The notes under the pieces: generated by a model
Told to the model about the DNA's origin: nothing
The model's database searches: none
Seen by the model: only the letters and a program-made list of their open reading frames with translations
In this document: one piece after another, positions 16,691-25,944 of the stretch
How the letters are laid out: every line of letters starts with the position of its first letter
How positions within the stretch are numbered: the stretch's first letter is position 1
Position numbers and translations under genes: made by a program
Assembly: GCA_963761445.1 (NCBI GenBank)
Contig: CAVXHV010000001.1
Coordinates: forward strand, 620,001-684,000
Origin: CAVXHV01 sp963761445
Lineage (GTDB): Bacteria > Planctomycetota > Planctomycetia > Isosphaerales > Isosphaeraceae
Direction of reading: 5' to 3'
Length of the DNA stretch: 64,000 nucleotides

Positions 16691-18995
16691 CAAGCATTAT
16701 TGCCGCTCATACCGGACGGGGCCACCCGGGTTAGCGATGTCGTCAGCGTCGTGCGTCAGGACGGCAAGGTGATTTACCTTGTCGGCACGCAGGGACTTTT
16801 ATGCCACGATGAGAACGATCACCGTAGCTTTCGCTTGTATACAGCCCAACTGATTGATCAGGACGCATGTCGTCAGATCGACGTCGCGCGGGCTTTCGGC
16901 GTCACGAAGAGCAGTCTCGCTCGCGCGCTTAAGACACTTCGTGCAGGCGGTGCCGAGGCGTTCTTTGCGTCTCGTCGGACTGCGCGGTGCCTCGGTGATG
17001 ACGCCGGAAGTGACGGCTAGAGCCCAGCAGTTGCTTGCGGAGGGTTGGAGCCGATCGGAAACTGCGACCGAGTTGGGCCTCAAGCCCGATACGCTCCGCA
17101 AGGCGATCCAGCAAGGACGATTGGTTGAACTCGCGCCCATTCAGCGTGAAGACGCCGCAGTCGACGCGACGACCGTTTCACAGCCGCCTGCCGCCACGGA
17201 CAAGTCCACTCGGGCCGTCGAGGATGCTGTGGCCGAAATGGGTACGGGATGCACGCGACCGGATGAACGGGTTCTAGCAGCTTTCGGATTGCTCAACGGT
17301 GCTCCGACCCGCTTTGAATCCTGCCGCGACGTTCCCTTCGGCGGCGTGCTTTGCGCCTTGCCGGCGCTGGCGGAGAACGGCCTGTTTCGACATATCCATG
17401 ATTGCTTAAAGACGTTGTCCGGTTACTACACCACGCTGCACGTGATCGTTTTGCTCGCCCATATGGCGTTGTGCCGGATCAAAACCGCCGAGCAGTTGCA
17501 GTACCAGGCACCAGGTGAGTTCGGCAAGCTCTTGGGCTTGGACAGGGTTCCAGAGGTCCGTTGCCTACGGCGCAAATTGGCAGCCCTGAGCATGGCCAAC
17601 GGACCGGAAAAATGGGCTGGTGTACTCTCCCGAGACTGGCTAGAGGCGACGCCAGAACTCGCCGGCACGTTGTTTATTGACGGGCATGTTCGTCTCTACC
17701 ACGGCAGCCAAACCGAACTCCCCAAGCGATACGTGTCTCGACAGCGACTTTGCATGCGAGGGACCACCGACTACTGGGTCAACGACATCCAGGGCCAGCC
17801 GTTCTTCGCGGTTGAGCGGCCGATCGACCACGGGATGCTGGAGGTGCTGCGCAACGACATCGTGCCGCGACTTCTCCTTGACGTTCCCGGCCAGCCAACC
17901 GCGGACGAACTGTCGGCCGACCGCTATCGTGCGCGATTCGTGATTCTGTTTGATCGGGAAGGCTACAGCCCAGAGTTCTTCAAGGAGATGTGGCAGACCC
18001 ATCGGATTGCCTGCATCAGCTACCACAAATACCCCGGTGAGGAATGGCCAACAGACGAGTTTGCGAAAGTGGAAGTCACGATGCCCGCCGGCGAGCCAGT
18101 ATCGATGCTCCTTGCGGAGCGCGGGACATGGCTCGGTGATCGGAAAAACGGGCTGTGGATGCGAGAGGTTCGGAAGCTGACGGTGACCGGGCATCAAACG
18201 AGCTTGATCAGCTCGGCTTATGGCGCATCAGGGATGGAAGATTGTGTGCGATTGTTCAGTCGATGGTGTCAGGAAAACTTCTTCCACTACATGATGGAAC
18301 ACTTTGCGATTGACCTGCTTAGTGAATATCGGACGGAGGAGATTTCTGACACCAAGCGACCTGTGGTCAACCCTCGTTGGCGGAATTTGAACCGCCAAAA
18401 ACAGTCCATCAAATCCAAGCTGACGACTCGTCGAGCTGGCTTTGCCGCTCTCACGATGCACCCGGAATCGGACGAGTCTGCGCAAGCGAAGTGGGCGAAG
18501 CGCAAGGCGGAATTGGTAGAGGAGATCCAGCAGTTCGAACACCAATTGACGGAAGTCGAAACCCAAATGAAAGCGACGTCGCATCATCTGGAGTGGAACG
18601 AAATGCCGGAGCCCGAGAAATTCCGGCGGCTGGCTCCGAGCCGAAAGCAGTTGGTCGATACCGTTAGGATGATCGCCTACCGGGCCGAAACCGCGATGGC
18701 ATCAGTCGTGCGCGAGGCGATGGTGCGCGGGGATGACGCCCGCAGCCTCCTTCGCGACCTATTTCGCTCGGAGGCCGACCTGCTTCCCGAAGTGGAGCAG
18801 CAGATCATGCGAGTCCACGTTCACCCCATGTCGAACCCGCGATCCAATCGAGCGATTGCACACTTGCTTCAGCATCTCAACGATGCCGAGTTCACCTATC
18901 CAGGCACGAATCTTCGGCTCGTGTACTCAATCGTGGGCGCCGGTGATTCTGCCAATCCGGTAGCAACGCAAATTCCCCCAGGTCCGGAGGTCTGA
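16646..18995 (+). pseudogene. Large DDE transposase (about 780 aa), read in two frames
   Basis: The first frame (to 17020) encodes an N-terminal HTH region (DQDACRQIDVARAFGVTKSS). Near 16975 the protein must change frame to continue as RGASVMTPEVTARAQQLLAE. The second frame holds the catalytic core: D in LFIDGHVRLYHG, D in ILFDREGYSPEFF, E in SQENFFHYMMEHF. I know this architecture as a large, poorly classified transposase (ISNCY-like). The shift may be a mutation or a programmed event. The true start is unclear because the first codons fall in the hairpin at 16626-16690. Clear terminal repeats were not found. Confidence 0.7.
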
Positions 18996-19287
18996 AATTC
19001 CGCAGTCGATGTGGCCGCCGGAATGGCGTGATCCACCAGGCTATTATAGGGCCGATTAGCCGGCTACTTAGTATCAATGCAGTTCCAAGGCTGCGCATCG
19101 GCCCTCACTTCGATGAGGACAGCGATAGCGCCGCATCGGCCGTTAATTTATGAATAACGAGCTGCATACAGGTCGATCCGACGGTGAGTCTTCTGCTGGG
19201 TGGAAATGCACTAACGGCGATATCTGGCTTGTGACGTCGATGATTGCACTTTCCTGGGATCGAGCGAAAAGTCGGGTCTAACTTTTT
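18996..19287. other. No recognisable gene
   Basis: Non-coding flank between the large transposase and ISL3. It includes a GGGCCGAT...ATCGGCCC pair around 19049-19104, possibly part of the upstream element's right end. Confidence 0.5.
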
Positions 19288-20805
19288 GGTTCTTCCGCAG
19301 AAACTGTGGGTTGAGATCGAGGGCTCGGCTCTGGCTCGACAGGAGGGTGCTCCCTCCCACCTTCGCCATCACCTCGCCCCGTTTGGGTGAGGGCGAGGTG
19401 ATGGCGAAGGCGGGAGGGAATCGATCGATCTACGCTGATAGAAAACGCGAATGGTGTCGGGCAATGCAGCCAATGGAAGCGCATTCTGAAACACTCTCGG
19501 CCAAGATGGAGTTACCACGCTTCATCAAAACCAGGAGAGCTCAGAATGCGTATCCAAACGATCCTCAATCGGGTGCAGAAGTTCAAGTCGTTTGTCTACC
19601 GGGATGCGCGATTGGCGGAGCAAGTTGGTGGTCTTGCCCTGATCGTAGATGTGGAACCTCGCAAACGCAGCCGGCCGATTTGCTCCGGGTGTGGGAAAGC
19701 TCGTCCGGCTTATGACCGCTTGAAGGAACGTCGGTTTGAGTTCATTCCGATCTGGGGGATTCTGGTCTTCCTGGCCTACCGGATGCGAAGAGTGGATTGC
19801 AAGCGGTGTGGTGTAACGGTGGAGATGGTTCCTTGGTGCGATGGAAAGAACCAGTTGGCCACCACTTACCGGTGGTACCTGGCGAGCTGGGCTAAGAGAC
19901 TGAGCTGGAGTGAAGTCGGCTCGATCTTTCGCACGTCATGGGATAGCGTTTGCCGATCCGTGGAGCATGCGGTTGAATGGGGTCTCCCTCACCGAGATTT
20001 GAGTCAGGTGACAGCACTGGGAGTGGACGAGATCGCTTGGGCTCGTGGGCACACGTATCTGACGCTGCTGTATGACATCAGTGGCAGGACGAAGCGGCTG
20101 TTGGCGGTGGCAGAGGAACGGAAGGAAGCGAGTCTGCGAGCGTGCCTTGATAGTCTCGGGGAGCCGGTCTGCCTGCGAGTGAAATACGTGTGCAGCGACA
20201 TGTGGAAGCCGTATCTCAAGGTGATCACCGAAAAGCTCGAGAAGGCAGTTCATGTGTTGGACCGGTTTCACGTCATGCAGCAATTCGGCAAGGCGCTCGA
20301 TCAGATCCGTGCGGAGGAATCGAAGCAGTTGGTGCGGGACGGATACGAGCCAGTGTTGAAGAAGTCGCGTTGGTGCTTGCTGAAGCGACCAGAAAACCTG
20401 ACGGACAGACAGACCGTGAAACTGTCGGAGGTTTTGAAGTACAACCTGCGCACCGTACGTGCGTACCTGCTCCGGGAAGAGTTCCAGCGTCTCTGGGAGT
20501 ACAAGAGCGCGTGGTGGGCTGCGAAGTTTCTGGATGAGTGGACGGGGCGGGTCATGCATTCGCGGCTGGAGCCAATGAAGAAGATTGCCCGCAGCATGCG
20601 GGTTCATCAACCACTGATTTTGAACTGGTTTCGGGCGCGAGGCGCGGTTTCAGCAGGGGCCGTGGAAGGACTCAACAACAAAGTGAAATTGGTGACGAGA
20701 AAGTCGTATGGATTTCGCACCGCGAAAGTCGCGAAATTGGCTCTATTGCACAACCTCGGCAACCTGCCCGAGCCAATACACACCCACAGATTCTGCCGAC
20801 GAGGC
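19288..20805 (+). mobile_element. Complete ISL3-family element
   Basis: Left end GGTTCTTCCGCAGAAACTG (19288) matches the reverse complement of the right end, GCCTCGTCGGCAGAATCTG (20805), over 24 bp with about six mismatches. The 8-bp duplication AACTTTTT flanks it (19280-19287, 20806-20813), the size expected for ISL3. Target preference for a T-run is shared with the ISL3 remnant at 3669, which abuts a T6 run. Confidence 0.88.
19352..19418. repeat. 28-bp stem hairpin in the ISL3 leader
   Basis: CCCTCCCACCTTCGCC... and its complement pair over 28 bp with a single mismatch and an 8-9 base loop. It sits between the terminal repeat and the transposase start, as in the decayed ISL3 copy (3733-3812). 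A barrier to read-through transcription is a plausible role; REP-type host repeat is the alternative. Confidence 0.7.
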
Positions 20806-20940
20806 AACTTTTTTTTGTGGAGGGCCGCGCCACTCGCGGCCTCGACCGATGGTCGCTATATAAGCGGTCATATACTGAATGCGACTCGACACGTCGCGGA
20901 AACGAGAGGAGGAGTGGAGCCCGATCCGTCGCGCAGCTAA
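19546..20940 (+). CDS. ISL3-family transposase, C-terminus runs out of the element
   Basis: Zinc finger (CSGCGKARP ... CKRCGV, residues 43-90), HTH region (SWSEVGSIFRTSWDSV), then the DDE core: D in ALGVDEIAWARGH (about residue 158), D in VLDRFHVMQQ, E in AVEGLNNKVKLVTR. The protein reaches the usual end LPEPIHTHRFC inside the right terminal repeat but finds no stop there. It reads through the repeat and target duplication into flanking DNA, adding about 45 foreign residues. AGGAG precedes the ATG. The core is intact, so activity is possible despite the added tail. Confidence 0.88.
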   Translation: MRIQTILNRVQKFKSFVYRDARLAEQVGGLALIVDVEPRKRSRPICSGCGKARPAYDRLKERRFEFIPIWGILVFLAYRMRRVDCKRCGVTVEMVPWCDGKNQLATTYRWYLASWAKRLSWSEVGSIFRTSWDSVCRSVEHAVEWGLPHRDLSQVTALGVDEIAWARGHTYLTLLYDISGRTKRLLAVAEERKEASLRACLDSLGEPVCLRVKYVCSDMWKPYLKVITEKLEKAVHVLDRFHVMQQFGKALDQIRAEESKQLVRDGYEPVLKKSRWCLLKRPENLTDRQTVKLSEVLKYNLRTVRAYLLREEFQRLWEYKSAWWAAKFLDEWTGRVMHSRLEPMKKIARSMRVHQPLILNWFRARGAVSAGAVEGLNNKVKLVTRKSYGFRTAKVAKLALLHNLGNLPEPIHTHRFCRRGNFFLWRAAPLAASTDGRYISGHILNATRHVAETRGGVEPDPSRS

Positions 20941-21146
20941 GGCTGGCCCGCATGGTCCGGACAGGCGTTCGACGGTGGTAACCCGCGAGTGGTGAGCGCC
21001 AACGTCGCCACCGCTTTCAGGACGAGCGTGGTCCGGAACGACACGCCCTGATCGCAAAAATCAGAGACGGGGATACGCTCAATGAGATGGCGTCGCAGGA
21101 TGGCAACTTTCTCGACCGCATCGTAGTGCTTAAGTGGCTTGCTCAT
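20937..21146 (-). pseudogene. IS3-type OrfA fragment
   Basis: Reads MSKPLKHYDAVEKVAILRRH LIERIPVSDFCDQG, the start of an OrfA-like HTH protein, then loses homology. Its upstream region with the palindrome at 21160-21182 is repeated at about 34711-34800, where only the first eight codons remain. No OrfB follows. Confidence 0.6.
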
Positions 21147-21159
21147 GGAAGACCTCCCA

Positions 21160-21182
21160 TTCGAGTTATAAGCTAACTCGAA
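21160..21182. promoter_or_regulatory. Perfect 9-bp palindrome upstream of the OrfA start
   Basis: TTCGAGTTA and TAACTCGAA surround a 5-base loop, 14 bases upstream of the OrfA start codon. The same palindrome occurs at the equivalent place near 34745. An operator or a hairpin at the element end are both possible. Confidence 0.45.
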
Positions 21183-21299
21183 ACCGCGGTCATTCCAATT
21201 CCAACTGATTCAAAACAGGATGGCGTCGGTCTTTATCCCCATCGATCCACTTCCAAGCGGTTGCACTTCCCGTCACTGGGGAGTCGTGATCAGCGGGCC

Positions 21300-21705
21300 C
21301 AATGAGTCAGTCGCGAACGAGGTAGTGCCACGGCCTGGGTAAGAGGGAGCGACTCGTTTCGCTGTCGCCCGTTTGCAGACCCTTGGCTAACGGCTCCAGG
21401 GGGGCCAATCGAACGTTTTGAGCACGCTGGGGGGGGAATCCGGGCCAGTCGTTCGGCCCGTTGGGCCGGTTCCAGGAGATCGGACACACCAAAGTTCTCG
21501 TAGCGGCGACAGATTCTCCAAATTGTAGATGGATTGCATTGCGTCCGGATCGCCAAGTGCTGGATTGGCTCCGCCGCAGCAACGGCCAAGAGAATCTGGG
21601 CTCGCTGGACTTGGTACAACGGGAACGATCGCCCCGTGCGATCTCGTGAAAGATGGGCACATCGTGGGCGGCAAGGCGTAACGTGCGAAGCTTTCCACCG
21701 CGCAC
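21300..21705 (-). pseudogene. IS630-like transposase, N-terminal fragment, frameshifted
   Basis: LRTLRLAAHDVPIFHEIARG in one frame continues in another as VQRAQILLAVAAAEPIQHLA, then STIWRICRRYENFGVSDLLE. These are the N-terminal helix-turn-helix domains of an IS630-type transposase. A further shift follows PARIPP-like sequence and no catalytic region remains. Confidence 0.65.
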
Positions 21706-22326
21706 AAGGCAGTTACGCTGGTAAGCTGGTAGAATCAGTCCAGCTTATCAGCCGCCGCGAATTCGTTCCATTACTTTCTGCCAGGGCCACTGGGTGCGAT
21801 CCGGACAATCTGGCTAGCGAACCGATTGAGCGACCGCGCAGCCGCCGCACGTCTCTTAGCCAGCCACCTCCTGGTCTTCATATTCCGAACTGCTCTCCAC
21901 CGTCCGCCATTGACAACCGTTTTCTTCACCGCCCGGTTTCCTCATGAACCCGGGTGGATGTAGCCAACTCGGTCGACGATGAGCTGCGGAATCGGTCAAA
22001 TGCTGGTCGACATCTGTCAGTTAATCCCAAGGAGACGATGCTCGCTCGCCCCGGCCGATAGATCCGCTAAGGGTCGATTATTGCTCAGACTCTTTTGCGA
22101 GATAGTCCCACTCCGCCTTTGACAAGCCTCCCGACAGAGCGCATAAGCCTTAGGCTGGTAAATCGCGCCGCGCTTTGTGGCTGCTCAGTTCAATCGATTG
22201 CTTTCGGACGAATCAATGGATCGGCCTTCGCCTGGTTTCACCCGGAAAGTCGAGCCGCCCGAACAATTCCAGCAGCACGATCACAAAGCAACACGCCAAA
22301 ATCCACTGTTGGCAAGGTACTGTGGC
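21706..22326. other. No recognisable gene; upstream region of dnaA-like gene
   Basis: About 620 bases. A long open frame enters from 22177 but its first 50 codons have no similarity to DnaA. I saw no cluster of TTATCCACA-type boxes, so an origin cannot be claimed. Confidence 0.45.
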
Positions 22327-23923
22327 ATGGCGTTGCACTCGACAGACGGCCGAGATCAGATCGGTCCAGACGCCGCAACTCACGCTCTGGCGAAACTAGA
22401 GGACGCACTTCGGTCCGCTGTCTCCGACCGCGTCGGTGCGACACGATTCGCCCTCTGGTTCGGCGGAAATGTGCGGCTCGAACTCAATCGCGACGGTGAC
22501 TCGCTGATCGTTTGCGTTCCGGATTCGTTCTTCCGGGATTGGATCGAGCGCCACTACACGTCCAGTTTGACCGATGCAGCTGAAGCCGTCGTTGGTCACA
22601 GGCTGCGCGTGTCGGTCCAGATTCATGGCGAGTGCGAACAACATCCGGGTGACGTACCTGAGCCTTTATCAGATCGTCCTGAAACAAGCATCAAGTCGCG
22701 GTTGGATGCGCACATTCCAATTTCACTGCCAGGTGGTCCCAAGCACCCGGCACCGCTTACCGCTCTGTTGAATGGTTCGGCGTCCACGGCAAATCCAGTG
22801 CTTGACGGTTCGAAAATCGACCTCTCCGGTCGACTTGAATCGGCTGCGCGTTCCGCCGGCCTGATACCTCCGGAATCGTCGCGCCGGCCGCTTCGTTCGC
22901 TCGAAGACTACGTCACGGGACCGGGAAACAGGTTGGCACACGCCGCTGCCGTCGAAATGGCGCGAACGGCAGGACACACCTTCAACCCGCTCATGATCCA
23001 CAGCGCAATCGGCTTAGGGAAAAGCCATCTTCTCGACGGGATCAACCACAGCCTTCGGCAGTTGCACCCGAGACTGCAAATTGTTCAGATGAGCGCCGAG
23101 GCGTTTACGAACGGCTTTCTCGAGTCCATGCGTTCCGGGACCCTGAATGGGTTTCGGACGCGGTTCCGCAGTGCCGGCGGATTGATTGTCGATGACGTTC
23201 AATTCCTTGCGGCCAAACGAGCGACAATGGTCGAGTTCCTCTACACTTTCAATGCGCTTTACGACAAGGGAGCGCCGATTATACTTTCGGCCGACCAACA
23301 CCCACGCCAGATTTCGCGGTTGACCGATGAGCTCATGACGCGGTTCTTGGCGGGCATGGTTGTCAGGATCGAGTCTCCTGATCTGGTGACGCGGCAAGCC
23401 ATTCTCCAGGCGAAGGCGACCGTGCGCGGGGTTGAAGTGCCGGAGGCAGTGGTTGCTTATATCGCCGAGCACCTCCTGCGCCAGCGTTCGCGAGCTTGAG
23501 GGGGCTCTCCACACCGTAATCAGCCAGGCCGTACTCACTGACAGACGCCTTGACCTGACCCTCGCCCAATCTGCGCTTCGAGATTCGATTCGTCATACGA
23601 CTGTGTCAATCGGAATGCGCGACATCGAGCGGGCGATATGCAACCTCTTCCAGGTGAAAGCGGAAGCGATCAAATCGGAAAGTCGCGCCCAGGCCCTGGC
23701 TTATCCGCGAATGATCGCTATGTACCTCTGCCGCAAGCACATCGGCGCAGCCTACAGCGAGATTGGCCGTTACTTCGGTGGACGCAATCATACTACAGTC
23801 ATCGCAGCCGAAAAGAAAGTGAACAAATGGCTGAAATCCGAGAAGCGGATTGTACTTTTGCCTGGCTTCGAAACCGTCGCTGACGTCTTATCAGACATCG
23901 AGCGATCCCTCGGAGCATCGTGA
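22327..23923 (+). pseudogene. dnaA: DnaA-like replication initiator, one frameshift
   Basis: Start taken at MALHSTDG because similarity to DnaA begins there. Domain I is FALWFGGNVRLELNRDGDSL, then DWIERHY; a long linker follows. The AAA+ domain has Walker A IGLGKSHLLDGI (Ser where Thr is usual, and the first Gly replaced), Walker B GGLIVDDVQFLAAKRAT and sensor I IILSADQHPRQI. At about 23485 an extra base moves the rest to another frame. That frame carries VRELEGALHTVI and the domain IV box-binding signature GGRNHTTVIAAEKKVNKWL. Restored length is about 530 residues. No dnaN follows, so this may be a secondary initiator. It may equally be a chromosomal dnaA carrying a sequencing error. Confidence 0.78.
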
Positions 23924-24087
23924 TCTCTCCAATGACAAGAAGCAGGTAGTAGGTTCCTGCCTGCCTGAGGCAGGTTACTGCCGAGCGAGTTTCATTAGCT
24001 GACGCGCAATCGGCGAGTGACGAAGGCCGCTCAGCGTATGATGCGCGGATGCGTTGATCCACTTGCCGCGGCCGCTTGATCGACCTA
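23924..24087. other. Short intergenic region
   Basis: Contains a CCTGCCTGAGGCAGG palindrome at about 23956-23974 downstream of the dnaA-like gene. Without a T-run it is a weak terminator candidate. Confidence 0.35.
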
Positions 24088-24700
24088 GTGTTCCGTCCAA
24101 TCTAAACTTTCGGGTAGAGCCGCTTCAATTTGGTTCGGGCCTTCTCGATGGTGAATTGCCAGTCGACGGCCCGTTGCTTGGCGTTTGTTCGAGTTGCCCA
24201 GGCGGTGATCTCCGATTGCAGGGTCATAATATCGGCGATGCGGCGGTCGGACAGGCATTGGCTGGTCAGGCAGCTCAGTTCGCATTCCGCCACGTTCAGC
24301 CAACTGCCGTGCTTGGGAGTGTAGACGAAATTGATCCGTCGCACGTATGCGCGGGCTTTCTCGGGCGGAAACGCTTCGTAGAACGCGCCCTTCGTGTGCG
24401 TGTTGAGGTTGTCGCATACCAGTTTGATTTGCTGGCAGTCGGTGTACCGGCCGTCGAGTAACTGGGCGACTTCATGAGCCCAATCGACCCTGGTGCGGCG
24501 CGGTCGAGCCGTCGTCTGCCGAAAACCTGACAGTGGTTCGGCGAACATGAAGATGCCAGCCGTTGCCTTGCGTTCGTATTCGTAGTCAACGCGTTTGGGG
24601 TGCTCGTTGGTCGCGGCGATCGGCACGCGGGATTCGCCGATGAGTTGCACGAGCTGTTCGTCCATGCATACCACCGGGCAGTCGGGATTGTAGTTTGTTT
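24088..24700 (-). pseudogene. IS630-family transposase, C-terminal half
   Basis: GTGTTCCGTCCAATCTAAAC at 24088, preceded by TA, is the outer end. The reverse strand encodes catalytic D in VVCMDEQLVQL, D in LVCDNLNTHTKG and E in LNVAECELSCL, ending ARTKLKRLYPKV. The N-terminal HTH half is absent because the IS66 end at 24701 truncates it. A different subtype from the intact IS630 at 13185. Confidence 0.85.
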
Positions 24701-25081
24701 GTAAGCGCTCGAGATAACCATTATTGCCTGGCCTGGTAGCCTGCTAAGCGGACCAGTATGTCCCTTTTCAGGAGACCATCGCATGGCAAGAAGATCAAAT
24801 CCCAAGCGCGTTGAACTCTGGCGCGATCGCATCCGACGCCAAGAGGCCAGCGGTCAGTCAGCTAACCAGTTCTGCGCCCGCGAACGCTGTTCGCCCTCGG
24901 CATTCTATCGTTGGAAGCAGCGCCTGCCGCTCTTGGGTTCGCCAGCACAGCCTCCAGCAATACGCGCGACTTCGTCTTTCCTGCTCGTCACGGTGCGTCT
25001 GCTCGACCAAGTTCCCGGTGGACCGCTGCCGATCGAGGCCGACCTCCCTAACGGAATCCAGCTTCGTATTCCAACCGCGAA
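24701..25081 (+). mobile_element. IS66 left-end fragment (subtype D)
   Basis: Starts GTAAGCGCTCGAGATAACC (24701), carries a complete tnpA and then stops where another IS66 begins with GTAAGCGTTCGAGA (25082). tnpB and tnpC of this element are missing. Confidence 0.75.
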
Positions 25082-25085
25082 GTAA
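24783..25085 (+). CDS. tnpA: IS66 TnpA (subtype D), orphan
   Basis: 100 aa with the HTH motif GQSANQFCARERCSPSAFYRW and the conserved tail PIEADLPNGIQLRIPT. AGGAGA precedes the ATG by seven bases. Compared with the neighbouring subtype B protein it lacks the last 20 residues: the stop lies inside the terminal repeat of the next IS66, so truncation at the C-terminus is likely. Without its own tnpB/tnpC it has no cognate partners in place. Confidence 0.75.
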   Translation: MARRSNPKRVELWRDRIRRQEASGQSANQFCARERCSPSAFYRWKQRLPLLGSPAQPPAIRATSSFLLVTVRLLDQVPGGPLPIEADLPNGIQLRIPTAK

Positions 25086-25163
25086 GCGTTCGAGAGTACC
25101 CAGGCTTCCAGGGGGTGATAGCCTGCGAAGGTGACCACTACGTCCCTTCTCAGGAGACCCCGA

Positions 25164-25532
25164 ATGCCAAGAACCGCTTCTCTCACCCGTCGGGCCATCT
25201 GGCGTTCTCGCGTCAGCCGGCAGTCACTCAGCGGACTGTCAATCGCGCAGTTCTGCGCCCGAGAACCGTGCTCCGTCTCGGCGTTCTATCGATGGAAAGG
25301 TCGCTTCGAGCTCGTGCAGAGTCCAGACCCATGCCCAACGCTACCGGCTCCGTCGACTTTCTTGCCTGTCACTGTGCGTCTCGTCGAGGGTAATGACTAC
25401 CAACCCACCCCGATCGAAGCCGACCTTCCCAATGGAATTCGCCTTCGTATTCCCACAACAAGCCCCCGCCTGGCCTGCCGGATCATTCGGACTATCGCAG
25501 CAGCCAAGACCGAGTCAGGAGGCTCTCAATGA
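25164..25532 (+). CDS. tnpA: IS66 TnpA (subtype B, copy B1)
   Basis: 122 aa from MPRTASLTRRAIWRSR; this start follows AGGAGA at proper spacing, unlike the upstream in-frame ATG. HTH in GLSIAQFCAREPCSVSAFYR W, tail PIEADLPNGIRLRIPT. Overlaps tnpB by four bases (ATGA), so the two are translationally coupled. Copy B2 differs by Gln to Lys in SIAQFCA. Confidence 0.87.
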   Translation: MPRTASLTRRAIWRSRVSRQSLSGLSIAQFCAREPCSVSAFYRWKGRFELVQSPDPCPTLPAPSTFLPVTVRLVEGNDYQPTPIEADLPNGIRLRIPTTSPRLACRIIRTIAAAKTESGGSQ

Positions 25533-25915
25533 TCAGCCTCCCTCATGCCGTCCGCGTGTTTCTTCACACACCAGCAACCGATCTTCGCAAAGGCTTCGAC
25601 GCACTCTCCGGCCTGGTGACCACCGCCTTTGCTCAAGACCCAACGTCCGGCCACCTGTTCTTGTTCGTCAATCGACGCCGCGATCGCCTCAAGATTCTCT
25701 ACTGGGATCGCGATGGTCTGGCGATTTGGTACAAGCGACTTGAGAAAGGCTCGTTCCAGCTTCCCGCGGTCGCGCACGGTGCCATATCGGTGGAAATGAG
25801 CCCGACCCAATTGACGCTGATTCTCTCCGGCATTGACCTCAGATCGGCCCGCCAACGCAGGCGATACCAGCCTCCGACGCCCCATGCCGGAAAATCGGTT
25901 GGTTCCCTCTTGTAA
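25529..25915 (+). CDS. tnpB: IS66 TnpB (subtype B, copy B1)
   Basis: 128 aa IS66 Orf2-like accessory protein with VRVFLHTPATDLRKGFDAL, DPTSGHLFLFVNRRRDR and KILYWDRDGLAIWYKRLEKG. Intact. Ends 30 bases before tnpC. Identical by eye to the B2 copy. Confidence 0.9.
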   Translation: MISLPHAVRVFLHTPATDLRKGFDALSGLVTTAFAQDPTSGHLFLFVNRRRDRLKILYWDRDGLAIWYKRLEKGSFQLPAVAHGAISVEMSPTQLTLILSGIDLRSARQRRRYQPPTPHAGKSVGSLL

Positions 25916-25944
25916 CGTCGTATGTTGGCGCTATAATCTCTGCC

